Positions 47,701 through 58,757 of a DNA stretch of 64,000 bases are shown here, one piece after another. Made by a program: the position numbers and the translations under genes. Each line of letters starts with the position of its first letter. Within the stretch, counting starts at the first letter, position 1. The DNA lies in contig KL197717.1 of assembly GCA_000697665.1 (NCBI GenBank), positions 125,325 to 189,324 of the forward strand. The letters run 5' to 3'. A model generated the notes under the pieces. It ran no database searches. It had not been told where the DNA came from and was given only the letters and a program-made list of their open reading frames with translations. Source of the DNA: Jaapia argillacea MUCL 33604. Lineage: Eukaryota; Basidiomycota; Agaricomycetes; Jaapiales; Jaapiaceae.

Positions 47701-48972
47701 ACGCTGAGGCCGGCGAGAATGCCAGACGTTTCGGGATGGTCATGGATAGTGAGCCGCGCAGCATCCTCTCTGGCCAAGATCGACTTGTTGAGGTCGGCGA
47801 TGTCACCAAGGTGCTCGAAGCGAGCATACAAGGCGAGGCTGAGATTGAACTGATAGACATACTTCAGGGGATTATGGTCAGAAGTGAGTTTCACGGCATG
47901 CTCGTATAATGAGATTGACCGATCGATGTCGGCCATATCGCCCAAAAGCTCGATGCGCTTGAGAAGAAAATACCCGAGATGGGTGGAATTCTCTGGATGG
48001 CCGGGGGGAGTCACCTTTACAATCTCTTCTTGCAGCGAGATGGCCATATTTAGGCTGAGGGTCCACTGATAGTTTTGGTAAAATTGCCAAAACAAGCTAC
48101 ATAGATGATTCAGCAGAGCGACCCTCTTTTCTGTATCGGGTTCCAATAGGAGGCGGAGTGCATTGAGCCGTTCAGGGTTGTTCGAGGTTGTCCTGCCCGA
48201 AATGAGATCGAGATACGCCCAAAAATCGGTTCGTGACATTGGTGGACCATCTACTGACCCATTGTTAGCCTGGCCGACAACCAAGTTATAAATGAACATA
48301 CCGTTGGTCGTAGAACTTGAAGTTCTGTGATCCGTATCGTTTGAAGTGCCTGAGAGATGGAATCTGTGAGCGACGGTGAAATCCAACGCAAGGTCGAGAT
48401 CTGCGATAACCCGAGAAAATTCCGCTAACTTAGAAAATTAGAAATCGATCAACAAGGTCAGAAACCTGCAATACGTACTTGATGTCCACTCATGTGCCTG
48501 ATATCTTTGTTGGTGAGATCCACAGAAGCAAGCTGGGAGTCGATCTGGCCAGCTCTCTTGAGCATGATGCCAATGGAGAAAACGGGAAAGGCACCAGGTC
48601 TACGATCATAATTCAGTTTCTGTAGCATCTCCATTTCACTCTTTAAGGTGGAAGACAAAGAATACAACTCACATGTCGAAGGAGTCCTTCACCTTCCACA
48701 CCTGCTTTTCGGACTCCCTCCCATACGACTCTGTCTTGACTATGGTATCTTCATCGAGGGTGAACTGGAGGTAGAGTTGTGCGTCGTCGGGAATTGAGAA
48801 ATGTCCACTAGGGGAAGATGTGATCGTAAATTCTGGTGAATGTGTGCATCAGACTCTAGAGAGGTAAATGGACACGAAGGAAGGTACCTGTAAGGTGAAA
48901 ACCCCTACAGAACGCCGTATGATCAATGCCTGCTTTCAGAATGTAGGAGTGAACGTACTCGAGAGCATCCAT
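44780..48972 (-). CDS. TPR-CHAT protein 1 with N-terminal beta-rich module
   Basis: The gene reads leftward from ATG 48972 (MDALEYVHSYILKAG). An N-terminal module follows, in short exons: FTITSSPSGHFSIPDDAQLY, ESEKQVWKVKDSF, IMLKRAGQIDSQLASVDLTN. About eleven TPR-like units of roughly 50 residues then occur, each with a core like DIDKSILVGENAVQLTPHDH. The C-terminal CHAT domain is joined by an intron at 45587-45641 and has IWWCPNGPLAFLPIHAAGIY, catalytic His in VHFACHG, catalytic Cys in FLSACQTATG, and WSIGDEDAP; it ends VPYIHVGV at 44780. CHAT domains are caspase/separase-like cysteine peptidases, so a protease with TPR-controlled activity is likely. Agaricomycetes carry many such genes of unknown role. 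Product about 1,250 residues. Confidence 0.85.
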
Positions 48973-49000
48973 GATTGGAGATGGTGGAATCGGGTGTGGG

Positions 49001-49010
49001 CCTTTAAATC
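49001..49010 (-). promoter_or_regulatory. TATA-like box of CHAT gene 1
   Basis: The minus strand reads GATTTAAAGG about 30 bases upstream of the CHAT 1 start. The same arrangement, with TTTAAAAGG, precedes the truncated copy at 49773-49782. The flanking bases GGAGATGGTGGAAT are also shared. Confidence 0.45.
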
Positions 49011-49735
49011 CTAGGTTCATTCATGGCAAATAAACAAGTGATAAAGAACAAACTGTTGGTTGTAGAACTAGAAGGTCTGCAGTCCATGTCGTTTGGTAAG
49101 CCCAGAGGATGAGGACCGTGAGCGACGGAGAACTCCAACACAATGTTAACATCGGCGAGAACTCGAGAAAATTCTGCATTACACAGATAATTTAGCATTC
49201 GATCTAACGAAGTCAGAGATCTGTAATACATACTTGATCTCCGTTCATGAGCCCGGATATCTTCGTTGGTGAGATCCACGGAAGCAAGTTGGGTATCGAT
49301 CTGGCCAGCTCCTTTGAGCATGACACCAATCGATAAAATGGGAATGATACAAGGTCTATTATCGTAAATCAGTGTCTGTAGCATCTCTTGCAGGTGTAAG
49401 ATGAGGAATACAACTCACACGTAGAAGGAAACTTTCACCTTCCACACCTGCTTGTCTGATTCCCTCCCATACGGCGCCGTATCGACTGCGATATCGTCAT
49501 CGAGGGCGAACTGGAGGTAGAGTTGTGCGTCGCCCGGAATTGAAAAATGTCCGCCAGGGGACAATGTGATCGTAAATTCTAGTGGATATGCGCATCACAC
49601 TCTTGGGAGGTAAATGAAACCAAAAAAACTACCTGTAAGATGAAAAACTCTGTAGAATGTGTTATAAGCAGTGCCTATCTCGAGGATGTAGGAGCATACG
49701 TACTGGAGAGGAGTGTCCATTGTGGGAGAGTCCAT
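49004..49735 (-). pseudogene. Truncated tandem copy of the CHAT 1 N-terminal module
   Basis: From ATG 49735 the minus strand gives MDTPLQYVCSYILEIGTAY, FTITLSPGGHFSIPGDAQLY, ESDKQVWKVKVSF, VMLKGAGQIDTQLASVDLTN, and EFSRVLADVNIVLEFSVAHG, paralleling the exons of CHAT gene 1 in order. It ends at 49004 after MNEPRI, with no TPR or CHAT part, only about 30 bases from the CHAT 1 start. It could still make a short protein of the N-terminal module alone. A duplication followed by loss of the body, or partial unequal exchange, explains it. Confidence 0.75.
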
Positions 49736-51235
49736 GATGGGAGATGGTGGAATGCGATGGGGGAAGGGCTGGCCTTTTAAACCTAAGTTGCTTCATCACA
49801 ACGGGCAATGAAGAGGCGAACAAAAGTCGTTGTTGCCATGGTAACAGGCCACATTTCAGCCTTTTCTTTTCCTTTTCCTTGGCTTTTGAGGGACGAAAAA
49901 AAGTGCTGTACCCGCTGTGCATGGTGTACCCCACCTTAGGTTTGAATTCCGAAGCAGTGCTTTTGGCAGAAAATCTCCGAATTAGAGCATCTGCCCCTTT
50001 TGACACCACCTCTTTACCCAATGTCGCACGTGATTGCAACACGTGATGTCATCCAACTGAACCAACGTCACGCACATCTTTGAAACCAGGCTGATACTCG
50101 CTTCCCCCCAGATATTTCCTTGCCTTGACGTCCTCCCAAAATACTGTGCCCAATCACTCCCGCGACACATCAGCGGTGCACGTGCGCCTGATCGCATGGG
50201 GAGTTGACTGAGATTCTGAGAAGGCTCCTCACATCCCTCCCTTTCAAGCGTGTCCATACTACCTACGGGCACCAACGCACCCTACTTATCAGCCGTCACC
50301 GCGAATAGGCACGACATGTGATTCTTGTGTCTCCATGCATGTAGTGGCTGTTCGCCACTTCGCTCAGGCTCTACAGTTGTAGGCCAGTGTGTGATTTATG
50401 TGGTTCCAGCGATGCTCGTGCTTTGCTGAACGCTTACTTGGTTGGACGTAGGGTTTACAAACGGACAAGGTTACTCAGGCTGGGTACCCTGTCTTCATTC
50501 TGACCCTATTGTCCTGATGCCCATCCTCTCATTGCGTCGCTGTGTCCAGCACTCCTACAGGCACGTCAACCTCGCAACCTCCTCTCCGCTCGCAAATCAC
50601 TCCCGACTCGTTGCCGTACCCACCACTCCCACACTGCCCACCATCGAGCAGCAGCGTATTACCGCTGTCGAGGCATCGCACTACTCTCCAAAACATCGTT
50701 GTCGTGGCGAACTTGGATTGTCGTCTTGATTAAAAGACGGTCGCGTTGCGTGTACGTAAAGCAGAGAACAATTCCAAGGTTTGTTTTGTTCCCCTTCGCG
50801 TCCGACGAGATGGGATTTACTGGTGCGAAGTCCGAGGATGTCTCGATGGTGGCTTCGAGGAAGTACGTGGGAATCATCCAGAAACTTGGCTTCAATGCCA
50901 CGTTCTCTGCATTCGAGGACCAGAATTTGTCGGTAGTTACGAGGTGAAGCTTGGAGCCTCTCACAGACAGTCATGAGCATTTCAGGAGTTACGAGCCCGC
51001 GGTATGTTCCCTACCTTGTTATTGGTATTTATTGATCCTGATGAATTTCTCCCAGCTAATCCCTGGTCTCTTCGAACACGTATGTCAATTTTTATGTCGA
51101 TTTTTATGTCTGGGCTGGGCGTCGTTGATAACTACTAGTTCAACTAAGTTACGCATGGGTGACTCCTGTATGAACTCGACAAGCTCAGACTCCAACCAAG
51201 CCGTGGAAAGGTTGTGCCAGCCTTGACTAATAGAC
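49736..51235. other. Unassigned region with scattered repeat fragments
   Basis: The first 50 bases are the duplicated CHAT promoter, including the TATA-like TTTAAAAGG at 49773-49782. A stretch at about 50130-50195 (CTGTGCCCAATCACTCC region) matches 59400-59465. No supported gene is present between 50.2 and 51.2 kb; open frames of up to 99 codons lack motifs. Confidence 0.45.
50130..50195. repeat. Short segmental repeat, copy A
   Basis: About 60 bases around GTGCCCAATCACTCCCGCG resemble GTACCCAATCGCTCCCACG at 59400-59465. On the minus strand both encode the chance or relic peptide RGSDW. This copy lies upstream of the truncated CHAT N-terminal copy. Confidence 0.5.
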
Positions 51236-51480
51236 ATCGGTGTTCCGGTCGTCGTACTGAACCCTCTGACCTACATACCAGGTTTCCAAGGACCTTCGTT
51301 GTACGGTCTTTCTCAGGTATGTCACGCCAACGTTTCATCCCCCGCCACCTACTTGAATTCTTTCAACCTTCTCAGTCTAGATGGTTTCGTTGCCCTCAGA
51401 CCTCGGACAGACAGAATATCCTCTATATTCGGTCCTTTCGTGCTTGCTGTGTCAGGTGCCCTTGACGTGAAGAATATCGT
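51236..51480. repeat. Segmental repeat, copy A (matches 60600-60780)
   Basis: Shared blocks include CCAGGTTTC(C)AA, GACCTTCGTTGT, CAACCTTCTCAGTCTA with TGGTT, and TTGCCCTCAG. The two copies are about 9.3 kb apart in the same orientation. The open frames differ between copies, so this looks like non-coding or decayed DNA. Confidence 0.6.
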
Positions 51481-51589
51481 CACCAACATCTTCAAGGTCC
51501 CAAAACCCAATGTCTTTACTCTCTTCAGTGAAGATGCCGAGAACGCTTTATGGAAACCCTTTCACCCAAAAAATCATCATATCACCCCG

Positions 51590-51745
51590 GATGTACCGAG
51601 CGTCGTTTATAACTATGGCCACCGATGCGACTCCTCCATGTCGAGGTTGACGAACAAACTCGAAAATGTGATGTCAGCGAGTAAGTCTATGGGGTCAGGT
51701 TTCATTTCCACCATATATTTATTCCCGCTTTTGCATGCTGACGTC
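51590..51745 (-). repeat. 'ADVTF' module, copy 2
   Basis: The minus strand encodes VEMKPDPIDLLADITF, then in a shifted frame a stretch with NLDMEES and IVINDARYIR. It parallels copy 1 (42900-43170) and copy 3 (54845-55035). The shift indicates decay. Confidence 0.55.
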
Positions 51746-51992
51746 TGGGCGCATTTCTGACTAACGGCGGCTATCATAGTGCGATGCCACTCGAGAGTAG
51801 AGGAGACTGGGATGAGCTCACTATTCCGATCCATGTCTACCGGGGCTGGTGGCATTCTCGCCACGATGGAGGATATTGTTTCAGTATGAAAGGAGGGTAG
51901 TGATCGTTTTGCTGATAATTTTCGAATGAAGTAACATACACGGATAAAATCTGCGCGTTCAGGCTAAAACACGAGAGACGTGAAACGTACAT

Positions 51993-52990
51993 TCACTCTT
52001 CTACCGAGGATGTATCAAAGACCTGAGCCTCCGCCCTCAAGACTTCCCAATCCGGCAACCCAAAGTACTCTGGCAGCTTCTCCCAAATCACCCTGCGGCC
52101 CTCATTGTGTGATGGATTCCTTAATAGTCTGACGACAACCCTCACAAAACCCAAACATTTTCCCGACCCCTGCTACATTGTCACTGCACCATCGTGCAGC
52201 TGACAGGGAACTTGAATGCTCTGAATCCTCAATCGCCCATGATCTGGCCAGGTGGATGGGCTCATTGTAGCCACATCCACCTGTGCACGAAACGAGCTGA
52301 AAACGGAATTTAAGGAAAGAGAGAATGTGAACGATTTCCGTCCGCCGTAGTTTCTCGCGGCCAGCGATGTAGGCTTCGCAGATCTCCCATTTCATTGGAT
52401 CACTCAGTGGAAGTGAGCGGATAGCTGAGATGACCTGGGTATGCCAATGGACAGTTTGACAAACCAAGTAGTATATGGAGGGCAAGACGGCTCAGATATT
52501 GTATTCCAAGGCGAGAGGGAGACATGCTAGAAATCCACCTTCGATATGAGGGATGAGGCGTGAATTATGACGATCATCCAACCCTGGGAGCGTAGTAGGG
52601 AAAGTGGATATGAGACGGTCGATCACTAGTTGGCAAAAGTATGGAGAATCATATTTGGTGCTGAGTCGCGCGTTGGAGGCGACAACTGAGAACGATGCTT
52701 TGTGCTCAGGGCGAGAGTAAGTACTGGACGACAAATACAGACGTGAATAAGTGGTTGAGGGGGGTCAGTCGGAGATCACTCACCGCCATTGATAGATCGC
52801 TTTCAGGTAACGGATCCAGTCATCTGGAGAGTCGTGAACTTGAACAAGGGGGCATCCTTCGTATAGTTCTGATTCAGGGATGTTTGCTGTGGTAGCGAGA
52901 ACATATCCCTAAAAACCGTCGAGTGGTCCGATAACACGCCCATATGAACCCGAAAGAGTGTCCTTTCCGCTTGAAGAACAACCGATCCGT
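51993..52990 (-). pseudogene. BTB/POZ protein gene copy 2, decayed
   Basis: Reading leftward: a BTB start with YTDGSVVLQAERTLFRVHMG and VLSDHSTVFRDMFSLPQQ, an intron-separated exon ARLSTKYDSPYFCQLVIDRL, then a Cys-rich C-terminal part (REKLRRTEIVHILSFLKF, ARWCSDNV, GFCEGCRQTIKESIT) and a terminal DTSSVEE near 51993. Stops and at least two changes of frame separate the pieces, for example around 52490 and 52100. Copy 3 next to it has the same exon order. BTB proteins usually serve as dimerising adaptors; this copy is unlikely to work. Confidence 0.7.
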
Positions 52991-53639
52991 CCGTATACTA
53001 GAAGTCCTCGCTCCAAACGAGTGGCGAATCGGGTGGCGTAGCCATATGATATCGCTCAGGATGAGCTCAAGCTAGGTAGATGGATAAGGTTGTGATGGGA
53101 TTGTACTACTAAGTAGTAGGAAAGACAGCGAATGTCCAAGGTTGAAGACGTCGGACGAAGGTGACAGGATCACTGCCATCGATATGGTCAAGTCAGCATT
53201 GAAGTGGACCACAACGTGAGCGAAGTGGGCGATACTATGAAAGGCGAAGGCGAGAAGCTCACCTTCAATCACTTGGGTGATACTACTCAAAATCGTTCAC
53301 AAGCGTTCAAGGTCGGCAAACCTCAAGTTGAAAAGACGACTCTGTAGACGCCCACCGGAAGCCGCGACGGTGAACCAAGGGGATTTGTACTGTCAATAGT
53401 CTGCTATGTACAAGAAAGGTTGCAGAGAACTTGCCCAAACGAAGTTCACCGCGAAACGAGGAGTCCGCAACCGTGACTAAGGATTATTGACAGAAAGGCG
53501 AAATAAGAATGCTACAAACGATGCTACTCCGAGAACTCGATTCAAGATAGAAGCCAATACATATGTTAATCTGATCTACTTCCTTGTTCGTCCTTCTCCG
53601 TCATCTAACGACGGCGGAGCCTGAGAATATGGAACGTCA
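52991..53639. other. Unassigned region between BTB copies 2 and 3
   Basis: No gene, RNA or clear repeat is supported. The open frames are short. Confidence 0.4.
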
Positions 53640-54740
53640 TCACTCTTCCAGAGAGGACTCGTCAAAGACACTAGCTTCCGCCTTCAAAGTCTCCCAACCC
53701 GGAAACCCAAAGTACTCTGGCAATTTCTCCCAAACTTTGGCATATCCCTCCTGAATCGCTTCTTCGATGGACTTGGAACACTCCCTGCAGAACCCAAGAG
53801 AGCTACCTGCCTCTGATGCATGACCAAGGCACCATCGCGCAAACGTCTCCGGTCCTGCAACATCCTCGGTGGCCCGGGATCTGGTCTTATGCATCTGTTC
53901 CTTGTTCCCGCAACGAGGATAACAAGAATTCGTAAAGGAGAAATCCCACTTCAGGAATGCGAGGATGTGAGTGGCTCCTGCCTCGCGAAGTTTCTCACGA
54001 CCGACGAGAAACGTCGTTCAGATATCCCATTTCTCCGATTCGTTTAGAGCAAGTGAATGGAGGTTGGGAATCATTTCTTCGAGAGGGTATTGGGAGCAGA
54101 CCCAGTAGAGAGGTGGTATGATGATTCGGATGTTGCAGGATGTAGCTAAAGGGAGATATGCGTTGAGGGTAGGACCGAAGCCGCCTTCGAGGGGAGGAAT
54201 GAGACGTAATTTATCCCTTCGGGCCCAACCAGCGAGATCGGCAGGGAAAGTGGACATGAGGTGATCGATCACTCGTTGGCGGAGGTATGGAGAGTCGTAT
54301 TTGGTGCTGAGTCGTGCGATGGCTGCGACAACTTCGAATTTGGCCGGACGGCCAGGTCGGAAATATCTGCAAATGGGAAGAAAGCTATGAGTGAGTTCCT
54401 ATTGCAGACAAGAGACATGACTTACGACCGTGTATAAATCGCCTTCAGATAATGTCTCCAGTCATCCGAGGTGTCGTGAACAGCGATGAGGGGGCAGCCC
54501 TCGTACTTATAGCTCGGAGGAGGGCGTGGTTGTCTGTGGTAACGAGAACAAATCCTTGAAGAACCCAGAGTGCTCCGAGAGGATGCCCATGTGAACTCGA
54601 AAGAGTGTTGTCCCCTATAGCACAACCGATCCATCGGTGTACCAGAAATCTGGACTCCGAACAAGCACATCTTTCGGGAGGCCATCGTATGATCCTTGAG
54701 CGTCGGAGATCGCGATATGATACTGGGACGAACAACGAAA
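53640..54740 (-). pseudogene. BTB/POZ protein gene copy 3, decayed
   Basis: Leftward pieces: DVLVRSPDFWYTDGSVVL, GTTLFRVHMGILSEHSGFFK, DLFSLPQTTT, SDDWRHYLKAIYTRS, an intron at about 54366-54427, YFRPGRPAKFEVVAAIARLS, VIDHLMSTFPADLAGWARRD, REKLREAGATHILAFLKWDF, a Cys-rich tail (FARWCLGHA, LGFCRECSKSIEEAIQEG) and ESSLEE at 53640. A stop lies inside the BTB core after GSVVL, and a frame change follows it, so the N-terminal part is broken. The C-terminal exon (84 codons) is intact. This is the most complete BTB copy in the window. Confidence 0.72.
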
Positions 54741-54844
54741 AGATAATGGTTTGGGAAGCGAGGGACTGCTGTTTGCCGAAATCGTCAGAGGTCGCTAGGA
54801 AGGGCAGTCTCGCTGGGGCTTACCTGGTCGGTTTCCGGATCAAC

Positions 54845-55035
54845 TGACACACGAGGGACCCGTCGTGGAGGTTGCGATGATGGTCTGTGACGTCAGCGAG
54901 GCAAGACCTATATCTTGGAGCGTCGTCCATGACCACCCACGCGACTCCTTCGACCTCCGTGTCACGGTCTAAGTCTTTTGAGGGCGAAATCTCAATTCTG
55001 ACGTCAGCAAGTAAGGCCCTGGCGTTAAGGTTTCA
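54845..55035 (-). repeat. 'ADVTF' module, copy 3, upstream of BTB copy 3
   Basis: The minus strand encodes a decayed LLADVRIEISPS, then TEVEGVAWVVMDDAPRYRS and LADVTDHHRNLHDGSLV before a donor-like site. DNA matches copy 1 around GTGACGTCAGYGA and GGAGTTTGCGATGATGG. It lies 100 bases upstream of BTB copy 3 in the same direction and may be its 5' exon. Confidence 0.55.
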
Positions 55036-55222
55036 TACGAGCGGGAAGGCAGCGAGGAATTATCGAGGCGGTCGAGTATAATAGACATCTTCGTGATTGA
55101 TACGGAAACACGAACGATATGGAATAGATGTACTGTACAATCACACAGAAGTGTGCATAGGAGGGAAATCGACCGCCAGGAATGCAAGTTTTTCACTGAT
55201 GAGTCGCAAATTGAAGAAACGA

Positions 55223-58200
55223 TCAATAGCCGAGGTGAATGAATGGAACCCATCTTGTGAACGATCGCCCCTCCGCACGGAGTTTTCCAACTGCGACATG
55301 GAGAGCACGAGCTGCTTCAGCAGTGTCAGGAATTAGCTGCGACGCTCCCGTAGGCTGTTCCGACGAAAATAGTTGGCTGTAGAAAGTGTCCGCCACCTCC
55401 GGGCCATCTTCATCACTGATAGACCTGGTGTAGAACGTAAGGAGATGTCTGTTGACTCCACCGAAAAGTGAGCACTCACCACAACGTCCCGACCGCACCT
55501 CTGAATCCAGCAAAAAGCATGGTCGCAGCCAAATGTATGGATTCGTCAGGGAGACTCTGGTCACCCACAGCAGTTTGGCAAGCACTGAGGAACACCAAGG
55601 ATTCGTGTTTTAAAGCCAATTCCATGATTTGAGTTACCTTCAGAGGGCCGTCTTCGAGCATAAGTGCACTGTTGAGAGGGCCTTGAGATCTCGTTTTGAC
55701 AAGGAAAGGGTCTGTAGAGTGAGCATCCTGCCTCCCATGGCATGCAAAATGCACGATACTCGCGGTGGGAATTTCAGCGAGAACATCCGAGACTCGGGCC
55801 GGCGCTTCGGGAATACCATAGCGAACGAGGGCATGATTATCAACAACACGCTCGATTCTTTCTAGTTCTGCTGTGGTGTTAGGGAGGGGTTGGTATCCTT
55901 CACTCTTGGGTTGAACGACGACAAGCATTTTGAACGAATCGACTTTGGGAGGTGCACGACCGAGGAGGGTGCTGAGCGTCGGTATATATGAAGAAATGAC
56001 ATAGTCGGAGATGCCTTCTCCGACCCCGTGGCTATTGTATATGCCAGCAGCATGAAGGGGTAATGAGCTGAATAAACCAGTGGGACACCACCACACGCGT
56101 GGGGGTGAGGCAGATTTCTGGAATGGAATGATTATTCAGAATTGAGTGCTGTGTGATGGAAGAAAACTCGCCTTCAGATCTAATACTCGAACCACCGGTT
56201 CAACCACGAGCTCCCACAACATTGCGAGACATCTCCTCATGGTAACTTCGGGATCGTAATTTCGAATTTTCCTGCGCATATTCCGATCCTCCCCACGAGT
56301 CCATGGGACTGCATCTGTAAGAAGGGATCGGATCCCAACGAGCTCTTCCTTCATGTCCCCAGTAAGATGAGTTAATGGGACATGCAAAATGTCGGTTTCG
56401 GGTCCCTTTAATATCAAAGCGTCAAACCTGGATTCGCTGGCATTGAGGATTACCACTGGGCCACGGGCAGCGGCAAACAGAAGGTCGGGATACTTCTTCG
56501 GGAGTAGAAATTTTTCAAAACGCTTGATACTTCGCACTTTCTCCAGACAAGCCAGCCACCGATCGTTGAGGCGAAGACGATCATTGGACTGCTTTTCCGC
56601 AGTAATGGTCACTTCAGGAGACAAATCTTGGGTGGTGCGTACGTCAGGAAGGGACTCTCGTTCGAGTTGCTTCGAGATTTCTTCAAGCTGATCCGCAAGT
56701 TCCGGTGCCTGGGACCGGAGGTCGTCCAACGGCGCACGAAGTTGGAGGGCTTGTGACCAGAAAACCGCCCTTCCTTCTTCAAGAAACTCAACAGCCTTCT
56801 CAAATTTGCCCTCTCGAATGGCAAAAGCGGCACCATCCCGAGCCAACCCATCTATTCCTGATGTTAGGACGTGCTGGCGCGACGATATGTCCAGGCCAAG
56901 CATGGCTATACGAGGAAGAAATCCTATAGCGGTTTCGTATGCCTCTAACGCTGACTCGTGGCCATTGATATCTGCATTCTTTGCCCATTGCTGGGCACAG
57001 AAGAAGCGCTGAGGTACCGGTGTAAATTCACAGGCAACGGACACAGCAAACGCGCTCATAGCTTCGTGTAGATCATGGGGTTGCTTGGTGAGGCGAAATC
57101 GTGCAGTTAGCAGCCCTCCCAGGTAACCAGACAGGCTCGGGTGATAGCCACGTGATGGAGGAGCTTCAAGAAGTGCCTCGCGGCATGTCGAGATGGCAAG
57201 ATCGAGGTCTTTGATGGAATCAGTCAAGTAGTAACTCGCCTGAAGGGCGGGAATGAGATTGGTATATATTGATGCCTTGCCATGCGGGAATCCCGCTAGG
57301 GAGAGAGCTTGAGTATGTAATGAGATGCATTCGTCAAGGTCCTGTCGTTGCCTTGAATGGTAGTATTTCTGCAACATGATGTTTCCAAGGCCTTGCGTAA
57401 AACGTTGTCGAAGTGGGTGTTGGTCGGGTGTATCGGATAGAACTCCCGTCTGGAGTTGAATGGCATCATCTAAGAAGGCGCTGTTTCCAGAATGATGGAA
57501 TAGACTGGATAATACTGATGCCAAATCGTGGGCTGCGTCTAGTCTGCCGCGAGATCTTGGAGGTAATAGCAGCAGGGCCTTCCGCAATAGTGAAATAGCG
57601 GCATCAAGGTCCCGAGAGTCATTCCGTGGGGACGCTTTGTATCGGAAATGAAGGGCATTGGCGAGGTCCCTGAGGGACGAAGCTCGGTGACGGTCACCAT
57701 GCATGGAGTTTAGATGCTCATACAGAACCGCGATAGCTTCGTTCAACTTCCCAGCATTACCCAGACTCCAACCCAGTCTCTTGAATTGGTGATGAAATGT
57801 ATCGGCCATTTGCTCCAGAGCGAATTGCCGAGCTCGACCCGCCGATGGATTTTGGAGGAGAGCCTCTCGACACACTATCTCTGCTTCCTCGAGGTTCTCT
57901 GCTGCCTCAACGTCCTGATGCTCATATAACCACTCATATCGGGATATGAGACACGCAGCAAGGTTCGCATCAGAAGCCGATGCTTCCGGTGGTCGATGAG
58001 GAAGGTTACGAGCACGACGAAGTAGTGATATAGCTTCATCGAGAAGGAGGAGATTGTCTGTTTTTTGGAACAAGTGAAAGAGAGTGAAAGCGATGGTGCA
58101 AAATGTGATAGCTTTGTCCGAGTCATCGAGGTCCGAATTCTCGAGATCCTGGAGCAACTGTACGACCTCGTCAAATTCCCTCTGCTTCCCTGAGGACTCG

Positions 58201-58757
58201 AACTGCTGGAGCAGAAAGTGACACAGGAAAAGATGACATCCCTCAAGCGGGGGTGATAACTCGACGGCTCTGCGGCTCAGTGCCACAGCTTCATCGAGTT
58301 TAGGGGCATCGAGGACAGGACGACGCTCGCACGAAAGAGCATCCAAGAAGCCTCGGAGAACCTGTCGCTGATCGGTATGGCCATCATGCAGGAGCTCGAG
58401 GGCTTGTCGATGATGTAATATGGATTCGTCGATGTCGGAAAGTTTGTGCGAACTATGGAAGCGGTTGTGGAGGGCAGATCCATAGCCGGTGAGTAAGCGC
58501 GGACGAAGTCGATCGTCGGACTCTACCATAGTAAGAGATTGGCGATAGCTTTCTACGGCCTCGTCGATGTCGGCTTGCTGGTGCAGTTCAGAAAATCGCT
58601 CGTTCAGGGCGGCGCCAAGTGCCATGAGAACCCTTGCTCGTTTTCGGTTTGCAGTGGGGTGTTTATCGAGAGCGGAGCGATGTTTCTCGATCTTTGCATC
58701 GATACACGCTGGAGAACAGCTGTGATTTATCGAGTTATCGGGAGGCGTATGGGCCAT
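55223..58757 (-). CDS. TPR-CHAT protein 2
   Basis: The gene reads leftward from ATG 58757 (MAHTPPDNSINHSC). The large first exon holds about 870 codons of TPR-like repeats (for example SRDLDAAISLLRKALLLLPP, RQDLDECISLHTQALSLAG and IKDLDLAISTCREALLEAPP), then the linker FLEEGRAVFWSQALQLRAPL and GPVVILNASESRFDALIL. A GC-AG intron (56118-56171) leads to the CHAT domain: VWWCPTGLFSSLPLHAAGIY, His in VHFACHG, Cys in FLSACQTAVG. A second intron (about 55439-55491) splits the W of LW-SISDEDGPEVAD. It ends VPFIHLGY at 55223. Both catalytic residues are present. Unlike CHAT 1, no N-terminal beta-rich module is evident. The product has about 1,170 residues. Confidence 0.85.

Noticed and set aside
47161-47909. 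Plus-strand frames opposite CHAT gene 1
   Set aside because: They mirror the TPR repeat periodicity of the minus-strand gene and have no independent support.
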